From contig JAPXSY010000009.1 in the NCBI GenBank assembly GCA_033812795.1, positions 1 to 64,000 on the forward strand: 64,000 nucleotides of DNA. The letters run 5' to 3'. Numbering within the stretch: the first letter of the stretch is position 1; each line of letters opens with the position of its first letter. Both the position numbers and the translations under genes were made by a program. The notes under the pieces were generated by a model. It searched no databases, had not been told where the DNA came from, and worked only from the letters and a program-made list of their open reading frames with translations. The stretch comes from JAPXSY01 sp033812795. GTDB lineage: Bacteria; Verrucomicrobiota; Kiritimatiellia; RFP12; UBA1067. Shown piece after piece: positions 54,648 to 62,566 of the stretch.

Positions 54648-55076
54648 ATGAGAGACACGCCGATAAAGACGAAGAGCTATGCGTTCGCCATTCGGATTGT
54701 CAGACTTTTCCAGTGGCTGTGTAAGGAACGGAATGAGTACGTTTTGTCCAAGCAGATCCTGCGTTGCGGCACTTCGATTGGTGCCAATATCGAAGAGGCC
54801 GGCGGCGCATACTCCAGAAAGGATTTCGCGGCGAAGATTCAAATCGCCTTCAAAGAATCTTTGGAGACCCGGTATTGGCTACGTCTTTTGCATGATACCG
54901 ATTACATCCCGACCGCTACCTTTGACTCCTTGTTGAAAGATTGTGACGAACTCGTGCGCATCCTCTCGGCCACAACCAAGACCCTTCGTGAGAAAGACAA
55001 TTCCTTGCGTGAATCCCCGGACTTCGACCCCGAATCCCTTTACACAACTCCTAACTTCCTAAATCCCAACTCCTAA
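54648..55076 (+). CDS. S23/four-helix-bundle protein, second copy
   Basis: Protein of 142 residues after AAGGAG. The core matches the copy at 50776: YAFAIRIVRLFQWL, VLSKQILRCGTSIGAN, AKIQIAFKESLETRYWL and DCDELVRILSATTKTL, but elsewhere the two are clearly diverged, so this is not a recent duplicate. The last residues (TPNFLNPNS) are encoded by the TTAGGATT-family repeat that follows, meaning that the repeat provides the gene's end and stop. It interrupts the batA-batB junction, as the first copy interrupts moxR-DUF58. Confidence 0.93.
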   Translation: MRDTPIKTKSYAFAIRIVRLFQWLCKERNEYVLSKQILRCGTSIGANIEEAGGAYSRKDFAAKIQIAFKESLETRYWLRLLHDTDYIPTATFDSLLKDCDELVRILSATTKTLREKDNSLRESPDFDPESLYTTPNFLNPNS

Positions 55077-55104
55077 ATCCTAACTCCTAAATCCTAACTG
55101 ATCT
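55041..55104. repeat. CCTAAATCC repeat array after the second S23 gene
   Basis: CTCCTAA / CCTAAATCC steps with a period of 7 and about 14 bp, opposite in orientation to 53434-53452. They overlap the last codons of the S23 gene and run to within a few bases of the next ATG (55108), which has no Shine-Dalgarno. Confidence 0.9.
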
Positions 55105-55107
55105 GCG

Positions 55108-57663
55108 ATGCGTTTTGTTTATCCATTTTTACTGCTTCTGCTTTCGCTCGTCCCGCTGATCGGGATGTTGTGGCTCTGGCTGTACCGGCGCGCGCAGCGG
55201 CGGCTGGCGATGCTGATCGCGCCGACGTTGCAACCCAAGCTGGTGCCCGCGCACTCGACGAGTGCCTTCTATGCGCAATTCTCGCTGGTGATGATCGGCC
55301 TGACCTTGCTGGTGTTCGCCGCCGCCCGGCCGCAATGGGGGCGCAAGGATGAGAAGGTCTTCACGCGCGGCCGAAATCTGATGATCGCGCTTGATGTCTC
55401 GCGCTCAATGCTCGCCACCGATGTTCACCCCAACCGGCTGGAGCGCGCCAAGGCCGATATCATGGATCTGATCGATGATCTGAAGGGCGATCGCGCCGCG
55501 CTGCTTGCCTTCCGCAGTAAAGGCAGTCTGCTCTGTCCGCTCACCACCGATTACGCTTTCCTGCGCCAGGCACTCGATGGCGTCTCGCCGGAGTCAGCCC
55601 CGCGCGGCGAGACCAATCTCGGCGATGCCATCCGTAAATCGCTGGAGGCGCTCGATCCTGCGTTCGACGAGTACAACGCCATCCTGCTCATTTCAGACGG
55701 CGAGGATCTCAAAGGCGATGCGCTGGAGGCCGCCGCCGAATCCGCCCGTCGCAATATCCCCATTTTTACGGTCGGTATCGGCGATGAAACCGGTGCCACC
55801 ATTCCCGGCGAGGGCGGGCAGGGGGTTCAGCAATTCAAGGGCAGCGCCGTCAAGACGCGCCTGATGAGCGAAACGCTTACCGCAATTGCCGACGCTTCCG
55901 GTGGCCGCTACGTCCCGCTCGGCACGGCCGGCACGGCGCACACCACGCTCGGTGCGATCTACCGCCGTTATCTGTTGCCTCATATCGCTGCCAAAGATCA
56001 GCAAGAGCAGATCGAGAATCGCTATCAGGAGCGTTATCAGCTCTTTCTCATTCCCGCGTTGCTCTGCCTGCTGGCCGCCGCTTGCTTCAGTCGTGGACGG
56101 TTTAGCGGCAGCCGTACGCGCACCGCTCCTGCTTCTGTAACAACAGCCGCCGCAATCATTGTTTTGTTGGTCGTTTCGGCTGGCCGTGCCCAAACGGATG
56201 CGACGCCAGATCCGTCCCCTGAATCTTCTGCCACCAACCGCCCGCCGGTCGTGGTTGCGCCCGGTCGCGCTGGTGCGCGCGAAGCCCAGGCACTATTGCG
56301 TAAAGGACGCCACACAGAGGCGGCGGAAGCCTTTCTCTCCGCCGCGCGCGGCGCGGACTTGCAAGAGGCCGAGGAGTACCGCTACAACGCGGCGTACGTC
56401 TATTATACCGCGCAGGACATGACCAACGCGGTGCAGACCCTGCGCCCGTTGCTCGCCTCGCGCAAGAGCGGCGCGCGGGCGGGCGAGCTGCTCGGCCTGA
56501 TTCTGATGGAACAGGCGAGTGCCGAAGGTGCGGGAGAAGATCCGCAAGCCAAGGCCAAGGCATTGGAAGAGGCCGCCGTCGCCTTTCAACGTGCGTTGCG
56601 CGACACGCCGCAGGACGAGCGTCGTGACCGCAACTTGACGCGCGCGGTCGCGCCGCTGGCCGAGGCGCGCGAGAACGCTCATATCGCGGAGGTGATGGGG
56701 AAACACGGCCAGACTCCGCCAGACCAACTGCTAGGAACCCTGCTGGCAGAGCAGCGTGCGTTGCTTGAAGAGTCGGCTACTCTCCACACCAATGACGCCC
56801 CGGTGCTGATCGCCAAGGCCGAAGCGTTGGCCGAGCGCCAGCAGCAGCAAGCCGACCTCTGGATTCCGCTCAAGCAACAGATGCTTCAGGCGGTCACCAA
56901 CGCGCAGCAACAGGCGATGGTCGCGCAGCAGATTGAGCTGGCGCGCGACAGCATGAAGGGTGCGGCTGTGGCGCTTGAGGATCTCCTGCCTGAAGCCGCA
57001 AACGACACCGCTCAAATCGAGCCGCTTGTGTACGCGTTCTGGAAGGCCGTCGCGCCGCCTAATGCTACGATCGACGAGGATATTCTCTGCCAGAGCAACG
57101 CGCTTCACAACTTAAATCTCAAGTACTTGGAAACGCGCGACTCACAGGCCGAAGCCCTGCAACTCACTCGCCTTTTCCGTGAACGCTTTCCTGCGTGGGC
57201 CGATCAGTACATACAGCAGGCGCAGACCGACACCAACATGCCGCCCTTTACTGCCGAAGACAAAGCCAAGATCGAGAAGATCGCCGAGCACGCCGATAAA
57301 CTTCAAACTGAAGTCGTCGAGAAGAAACCGCCCGAGACCGAACGCCGCGTGTTGCAAGAGCAGGCGCTTAAAGATTTGCTGGAGATTCGCGAACTGCTGC
57401 CCAAACAGCCGAACCAACAGCAACAGCAACAGCAGCAGCAACAGGATCAGCAGCAACAAAACCAAGAGCAGCAGCAACAGGAACAACAGCAGGAGCAGCA
57501 AGAGCAGGAGCAGCAGCCTGAGCCGCAGGAGCAGAAGTCCGAGCCGCCGCAAGACGTGCAGGAAATCCTGCGTAAGGCGCTCGAACGCGAAAAAGAGCAC
57601 GAAGAGGAAAAGAAAGAGCGCATGCGCAAGATGCCGATGGTGCCGGGTGAGAGGGACTGGTAA
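55108..57663 (+). CDS. VWA and TPR fusion protein with a glutamine-rich tail (BatB-BatC-like)
   Basis: Protein of 851 residues. BatB-like part: two membrane helices, a VWA domain with MIALDVSRSM and LLISDGED, and a third helix near 312-330. Then a fourth helix or cleaved segment, and a TPR/coiled-coil region (about 390-680), where BatC would normally be a separate protein. Near residues 766-815 glutamine makes up most of the sequence (NQQQQQQQQQQDQQQQNQ and similar), encoded by CAG/CAA runs at 57410-57530. The tail is highly charged. Such Q-rich linkers are length-variable. It lacks a Shine-Dalgarno because of the repeat just upstream. Role: membrane scaffold with BatA and MoxR. Confidence 0.9.
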   Translation: MRFVYPFLLLLLSLVPLIGMLWLWLYRRAQRRLAMLIAPTLQPKLVPAHSTSAFYAQFSLVMIGLTLLVFAAARPQWGRKDEKVFTRGRNLMIALDVSRSMLATDVHPNRLERAKADIMDLIDDLKGDRAALLAFRSKGSLLCPLTTDYAFLRQALDGVSPESAPRGETNLGDAIRKSLEALDPAFDEYNAILLISDGEDLKGDALEAAAESARRNIPIFTVGIGDETGATIPGEGGQGVQQFKGSAVKTRLMSETLTAIADASGGRYVPLGTAGTAHTTLGAIYRRYLLPHIAAKDQQEQIENRYQERYQLFLIPALLCLLAAACFSRGRFSGSRTRTAPASVTTAAAIIVLLVVSAGRAQTDATPDPSPESSATNRPPVVVAPGRAGAREAQALLRKGRHTEAAEAFLSAARGADLQEAEEYRYNAAYVYYTAQDMTNAVQTLRPLLASRKSGARAGELLGLILMEQASAEGAGEDPQAKAKALEEAAVAFQRALRDTPQDERRDRNLTRAVAPLAEARENAHIAEVMGKHGQTPPDQLLGTLLAEQRALLEESATLHTNDAPVLIAKAEALAERQQQQADLWIPLKQQMLQAVTNAQQQAMVAQQIELARDSMKGAAVALEDLLPEAANDTAQIEPLVYAFWKAVAPPNATIDEDILCQSNALHNLNLKYLETRDSQAEALQLTRLFRERFPAWADQYIQQAQTDTNMPPFTAEDKAKIEKIAEHADKLQTEVVEKKPPETERRVLQEQALKDLLEIRELLPKQPNQQQQQQQQQQDQQQQNQEQQQQEQQQEQQEQEQQPEPQEQKSEPPQDVQEILRKALEREKEHEEEKKERMRKMPMVPGERDW

Positions 57664-57669
57664 ACGCAG

Positions 57670-59658
57670 ATGTTCGGGCGAAAGACAAAAGCGATGGGGT
57701 CGATGGGAACGACGGAATCGAGAAAATCGAATCAGTCGATTCTTTCGATTCTCTCGATCCTTTTCCTTTGCGCATTTCCTGCCTATGCCGAGGTCACCCT
57801 CAAGGTCACACCCAGCCGCCAGAACATCTATCTGGGCGAAAGTTTCAACCTGACTATCGAGGTCGGCGGCGCGGACCGCGGACTGGAAGCGCCCGATCTC
57901 TCGGGACTTCCTCCCTCGGATGTCCAGTTTCTCGGACAGCACAGCAACAGCCGCTCCAGCATCTCGATCATCAATGGCCGCATGACGCGCGAAGTCTATG
58001 AGGGCCGCGTCTTCGCCTATCAGATCAAACCCCACGCGGAAGGCGCGTTCCGCGCCGGTCCGGTTCGGATCAAGGCGGGGGATAAAATCATCACAACCCC
58101 CGGCCCTCTCGTGCAGGTCAAAGGCATCGAGGCGCAAGAGAGCGTGCTGGTTTCGCTCCGTGCCTCCTCCACCTCCGTACTGGTCGAGGAGCCGCTCACC
58201 CTCACCCTCGCCGTGGCTGTGACCGAACTGCCCGAGCCGTATGCCGCGGAAAACGAACCGCTACACCCCAACCGGTTGCCGCACCTCTCCGCCGAATTCC
58301 TTGAACTCCGGCAAAACACTGCCGGGCTCAAAGGCCCTGACCTGAACCAGATTCTGAACGGTCTGATCGATCAGAGCGGACAGCAACCCGCCTTCGCGAT
58401 CAACGAATACACCACACAGGGCATGGGGAGCGGCTTCGGCCGTCTCTTCGACCCCGACCCCTTCCGTCCGCGCCCGATCCGGTTCCGCCTCCCGCACACG
58501 CGCGAGACGATCAACGGCCGGAAATACCGCGTCTACACGCTCACGCTCAACTACACCCCGACGCAAGAGGGCGAGTTCACCTTCGGACCGGTCCTCTTCA
58601 AAGGTGAGGTGATTGTGGATGTCAGCGCCGACCGGAAGGCGATCACCCGCGACATCTACACCATCGGTCCGGCGGTCACCGTGCGTGTGGTGCCGCCGCC
58701 GGATGAGGGACGCCCCGAAACATTCATCGGGGCGGTCGGACGATCCATGCAGGTCTCCGCAGCCTTGGACGCGACAGTCTGTAAGGTCGGCGACCCCCTC
58801 ACGCTCACGCTGGAAATCTCCGGCGCGATCAGCGTTTCCAACCTGCGCACACCGATCCTCAATCTGCAACCGGAACTCACGCGCGATTTCCGTATCTACG
58901 ATGAGAACGTAAAAGCCGATACCCTGCCCAACGGCAAACGCTTCAAATACCGCGTGCGTCCGACCCGCGAGGGTACGCTGGAGTTCCCGCCGATCCGCCT
59001 GACCTATTATGACACGGAGGCGCGCGAATACCGTACCCTCACCACCGCGCCGATCCCCCTGCAGGCGCGTCCCACCACACAAATCGCCACACCGGATCCT
59101 GACCGGACGGACGTCGGTCTGACCGGCACGCTGGAGAGTCACACACGGCCGTTGCCCGCCGGGATCACACTTGATACCCAAGGCACACGGCCCGATCCGC
59201 TGTTACCACCTGGCCGCGTCATCCTGCTGTTGATGACCGCCGGACCGGCTCTCTGTCTGCTCGCCTTTTCCGCATCCCCGCTCGCCGCCTGTGCCGCAGC
59301 GGTCCGTACCCGCCGTCGTCACGCGGGTGCCCTGCGCCGCGCCCTCGCGGCTTTGGGCCGGACACATACACCGGATCGCGCGGCGCGGACCGTGCGCCGA
59401 TATCTGACTGACCGTCTGGACGTGGCAGGCGGCGCCCTGACGCCCGACGAGATCGCAGACCTGCTGCAACAGCGCGGGGTGCCGGTAAACTCCGCCACCG
59501 CATGCCGCGATTTGTTGGCGCGGCTGGACGAAGCGATTTACCGGCCTGACGCCCCGATCCCGGACACAACCCTGCACCGGGACCTGATCGCATTGTTACC
59601 CGAAATCGACGCCGCACTCGCGGAGACGTGCCGCGTCCCGACCAAAGACGAACTGTGA
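57670..59658 (+). CDS. BatD family membrane protein
   Basis: Protein of 662 residues. The BatD signature starts at EVTLKVTPSRQNIYLGESFNLTIEVGG and continues through several Ig-like repeats (ITRDIYTIGPAVTVRVVPPPDEG, FKYRVRPTREGTLEFPPIRLTYYD). There is a membrane helix near 520-545 and a cytoplasmic tail. Codons for the signal peptide (QSILSILSILFLCAFPAYA) lie within an imperfect inverted repeat of GATTCTTTCGATTCTC type (57714-57760). BatD proteins sit with BatA and BatB in the envelope. The stop overlaps the next start (TGATG). Confidence 0.9.
   Translation: MFGRKTKAMGSMGTTESRKSNQSILSILSILFLCAFPAYAEVTLKVTPSRQNIYLGESFNLTIEVGGADRGLEAPDLSGLPPSDVQFLGQHSNSRSSISIINGRMTREVYEGRVFAYQIKPHAEGAFRAGPVRIKAGDKIITTPGPLVQVKGIEAQESVLVSLRASSTSVLVEEPLTLTLAVAVTELPEPYAAENEPLHPNRLPHLSAEFLELRQNTAGLKGPDLNQILNGLIDQSGQQPAFAINEYTTQGMGSGFGRLFDPDPFRPRPIRFRLPHTRETINGRKYRVYTLTLNYTPTQEGEFTFGPVLFKGEVIVDVSADRKAITRDIYTIGPAVTVRVVPPPDEGRPETFIGAVGRSMQVSAALDATVCKVGDPLTLTLEISGAISVSNLRTPILNLQPELTRDFRIYDENVKADTLPNGKRFKYRVRPTREGTLEFPPIRLTYYDTEAREYRTLTTAPIPLQARPTTQIATPDPDRTDVGLTGTLESHTRPLPAGITLDTQGTRPDPLLPPGRVILLLMTAGPALCLLAFSASPLAACAAAVRTRRRHAGALRRALAALGRTHTPDRAARTVRRYLTDRLDVAGGALTPDEIADLLQQRGVPVNSATACRDLLARLDEAIYRPDAPIPDTTLHRDLIALLPEIDAALAETCRVPTKDEL
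57714..57760. repeat. Imperfect inverted repeat within the BatD signal-peptide codons
   Basis: GGAATCGAGAAAATCGAA (from 57714) pairs with the reverse complement of TTCGATTCTCTCGATCC (to 57760) with about two mismatches. The right arm is a run of CGATTCT steps translated as SILSILSIL, the core of the signal peptide. Confidence 0.7.
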
Positions 59659-60377
59659 TGAGCGCTTTTTTCAACATCATTCTTGCGCGCGCGGATGCCG
59701 TGTCCGGCATGCGTCGCCGCGCATTGGTCACGATCAGTTGTTCGCTCTTCGCATGTCACGGCGTTTTCGCCCTCCCGGGAGACGACACGGCCCGCGTTTT
59801 CATCTGGGAACAGGCCAACGCGCAAATCGCCGTTGCGACAACGCCGGAGGCCTATCAAAAAGCCGCTGAAACCTACAACCGGCTGGTGGCCGACAACGTG
59901 TGCAACGGGCCGCTCTTCCTGAACCTCGGCAACGCTCTGGTGATGGCGGGAGACGGCATCAACGCCGCAGCCGCCTTCAGCCGCGCCGAACGGCATCTCG
60001 GCACCACCCCTGAAACGCGGCAGGGGCTGGCCGCCGCGTTCGCGCTTCAAAGCGGCCGCGCCTCGAACGATCTCCCGTGGGACCGGATCGCGTTTGTCTG
60101 GCACTATGCGTTCCCCTGCCGCATCCGCGCATATGCCGCATTGTGCGGATGGTGCCTGCTCTGGTTCGGCGTGTTGTGCCTGATTCGCGGGCGGCATCGC
60201 GACCGGCACACCTTTCTGCGCAGCCTCGCCGAAACCTGCACGCTGACCGGCGGACTTCTCGCCACTGTGTTTGCGGCCTCGGTGCTGATCACCCTAGCGC
60301 AGGAGCGTCATGATGCGACCACCTGGGGTGCGCGTGTCTTTCTGGCTTCAACCCCGGAAACGGAGGGCTCGCCATGA
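59658..60377 (+). CDS. TPR-containing membrane protein (BatE-like)
   Basis: Protein of 239 residues from ATG 59658, which overlaps the BatD stop. A membrane or signal segment (about 20-38) precedes FIWEQANAQIAVATTPEAYQKAAETYNRLV and GPLFLNLGNALVMAGDGINAAAAFSRAERHL, which form tetratricopeptide-type helices. Two further membrane helices are in the second half (about 150-165 and 190-212). In classical bat operons BatE is a TPR membrane protein without an SH3 domain or with one at its end; here the SH3-like domain is on the next protein. Co-translation with both neighbours is implied by overlaps. Confidence 0.8.
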   Translation: MSAFFNIILARADAVSGMRRRALVTISCSLFACHGVFALPGDDTARVFIWEQANAQIAVATTPEAYQKAAETYNRLVADNVCNGPLFLNLGNALVMAGDGINAAAAFSRAERHLGTTPETRQGLAAAFALQSGRASNDLPWDRIAFVWHYAFPCRIRAYAALCGWCLLWFGVLCLIRGRHRDRHTFLRSLAETCTLTGGLLATVFAASVLITLAQERHDATTWGARVFLASTPETEGSP

Positions 60378-61708
60378 CCGCACCTTGCACCGGACGACGC
60401 ATCCGGCATATGAAAACCTCCCTCCGCACCCTCGCGGCAACGGTTGTGCTTCTGTTTGGCACGGGTCTTCCGCTACACGCCGGCGAGTTGGTCTCCGGCC
60501 GCCTGTACACCGTTCCCGAAACGATTTACGTCAATCAAGCGTTCGAGATCTATTTTGAATTGGAGGTCACGTTCGGCAGCGAGGTGGAAGACCTCCGCAT
60601 CCGTGACTTCCCGAACCAGCCCGACCTCCTCACGGTCGGGAGGTTGGTGAGTTCCTCCCGTAACCGGACTTCGCGCGACGGCAAGACTCTGGACACCCTG
60701 CAGTATAAAGCCACCGCCCGCTGCCACAAACCGTTCCACCAAACTTTCACGCCGCTGGTGCAGTGCATGCTGGTCGAACGCCGGAACACCGGCTTCTTCT
60801 CGCATTGGCAGTCCTTCCCCAAGCAGATGCGGCTTGACCCCTTCACCCTCGCGGTGCGCGATCTGCCTGATCAGGGACGACCGGAAGCCTTTAGCGGCGC
60901 GATCGGGACATTCCGTCTGACCGGGCGTCTCTCCCAAACCGAGGCCCATCCCGGCGACATCATCACGTTGACGCTGAACCTCAAAGGCAAAGGTTGGCTC
61001 GGCGAACAGACCGTTATGCCGGCACCGGCCGTTGGTCCGATGTTCAAGCGGTATCCGGTCAAAGAACTCCTGCGCGAGGATGCGCATCTCCGTACCGAGC
61101 AGATTTTCATTCCGCAAACCACCAACGCCACCGAGATCGCCGCCGTGCGCTTCCATTATTTCAACCCCGCGACCGGACAGTACGAAGCGAGCGTTGCCGG
61201 GCCGTTCCGGCTGACATTGCGCGACGCACCTGCGGAACCGGTCGCGCAGACGATCCGGATGATCGACACCGTACGCCCGACAACCGCATCGGAACCGCCG
61301 CAGACCATTTCGATCCGTCAGGTCAACCGTTCGGTGCGGCACGCATTGCCGTTGCTGATCGGCGGCGCGGGTGCGCTGGCCGCTTTCTTCATCATGTTCC
61401 TGCTGGGTGCCGGGCGCAGGCGGATCGCTATTCCGCTCGCGCTGTTGGCACTGGGAGTGAGTCTGGGCGCCGCATACCGGATCCACATCCGCGCAGACGC
61501 CGCCACACGTAACCTGACCGAGCAGGTTGACGTGCGTCTCGCCCCGGCGCGAGCCGCCTTCCAACTCTTCTCCCTGCCTGCGGGCACGGAGGTCATTCCG
61601 TTGGAAACTTCGGCGTCGTGGGTGCGCATCGATGCGGACGGACGGCGCGGGTGGATCCGCGCCGAGGCGTTGGGCGATCCGACAACCGTTCCGAAAGGCG
61701 CGCCATGA
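60374..61708 (+). CDS. Second BatD-like protein with a C-terminal SH3-like domain
   Basis: Protein of 444 residues from ATG 60374, overlapping the previous stop; ATG 60410 (MKTSLRTLAATVVLLFG) is an alternative that would place the signal peptide at the very start. The BatD-like sandwich region runs to about 290 (PEAFSGAIGTFRLTGRLSQTEAHPGD). Two membrane helices follow (about 318-338 and 347-365), then an SH3b-like domain: VDVRLAPARAAFQLFSLPAGTEVIPLE and WVRIDADGRRGWIRAEAL. SH3b domains often bind peptidoglycan peptides or partner proteins. Its stop overlaps the tlyA start. Confidence 0.82.
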   Translation: MTAPCTGRRIRHMKTSLRTLAATVVLLFGTGLPLHAGELVSGRLYTVPETIYVNQAFEIYFELEVTFGSEVEDLRIRDFPNQPDLLTVGRLVSSSRNRTSRDGKTLDTLQYKATARCHKPFHQTFTPLVQCMLVERRNTGFFSHWQSFPKQMRLDPFTLAVRDLPDQGRPEAFSGAIGTFRLTGRLSQTEAHPGDIITLTLNLKGKGWLGEQTVMPAPAVGPMFKRYPVKELLREDAHLRTEQIFIPQTTNATEIAAVRFHYFNPATGQYEASVAGPFRLTLRDAPAEPVAQTIRMIDTVRPTTASEPPQTISIRQVNRSVRHALPLLIGGAGALAAFFIMFLLGAGRRRIAIPLALLALGVSLGAAYRIHIRADAATRNLTEQVDVRLAPARAAFQLFSLPAGTEVIPLETSASWVRIDADGRRGWIRAEALGDPTTVPKGAP

Positions 61709-62436
61709 AAGAACGGCTCGACACCCTGATGGTCCGTGCGGGACTGGCGGAGAGCAAAGAGCGGGCGCAACGTCTGATTCTGGCAGGCGAGGTGTTTGCC
61801 GCCGGCCAGCTTGCCACCAAGGCCGGACACAAGTATCCGGTTGATATCGAGTTAACCGTCAAAGCGCAGCCGCGTTTCGTCAGCCGGGGTGGCGAGAAGC
61901 TCGAAGGCGCGTTTTGCGCATTCCCCGAGTTCAACGTCACCGGTCGGGTCTGCCTCGACGTGGGGGCCTCCACCGGCGGGTTCACCGACTGCCTGTTGCA
62001 GCACGGCGCGGCGCGCGTAATCGCGCTGGATGTCGGGAAAGGACAGTTGCACTGGTCCCTGCGTCAGGATCCGCGGGTGCAGGTCATGGAATCCTTCAAC
62101 GCCCGGTATCTGCGTTTGAGCGATCTGCCCGAGCAACCGCAAATCGGGGTGACGGACGTCTCCTTCATCTCCCTGAGACACATCCTGCCGCCGATGAGCG
62201 ACGTCCTGCCTTCGGGCGGCGAGATCATTTCGCTCATCAAACCGCAATTCGAGGCGGGGCGCGAGAACGTTCCGGGCGGCGTGGTACGAGACCCCGCAGT
62301 ACGGGAAGCCGTGGTGGAATCCATTCGAGCCTTCGGCACGGAGTTGCTCCACCTGAACTGGCTCGGCTGCGTCGCCTCGCCCCTGCGCGGTCCCGAAGGT
62401 AACGTCGAATACCTCGCCTGGTGGCGCAAGCCGTAG
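61705..62436 (+). CDS. tlyA: TlyA family rRNA (cytidine-2'-O)-methyltransferase
   Basis: Protein of 243 residues from ATG 61705. It opens with an S4 RNA-binding domain (RLDTLMVRAGLAESKERAQRLILAG), then VSRGGEKLEGA with the first catalytic lysine (K65), the SAM motif CLDVGASTGGFTDCLLQ, DVSFISLRHILP and IKPQFE with the second lysine and glutamate. TlyA enzymes methylate 16S and/or 23S rRNA. The start overlaps the previous stop (ATGA), so it appears to be translated as the last gene of the bat block, an unusual link between an envelope operon and rRNA modification. It is sometimes annotated as haemolysin A, which is historical. Confidence 0.93.
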   Translation: MKERLDTLMVRAGLAESKERAQRLILAGEVFAAGQLATKAGHKYPVDIELTVKAQPRFVSRGGEKLEGAFCAFPEFNVTGRVCLDVGASTGGFTDCLLQHGAARVIALDVGKGQLHWSLRQDPRVQVMESFNARYLRLSDLPEQPQIGVTDVSFISLRHILPPMSDVLPSGGEIISLIKPQFEAGRENVPGGVVRDPAVREAVVESIRAFGTELLHLNWLGCVASPLRGPEGNVEYLAWWRKP

Positions 62437-62566
62437 CTTGCCGAAGGCGGTCACAGAGTCCGGGCGCAGCAGGCACGGGTGCGTAAAAAGCGCAACGGCC
62501 ATGCCGATCACGATCCGCGGAAAGAAAGGTCCGGCGCCTCGCTGACCGGCACAGCCGCGCCGGGCT

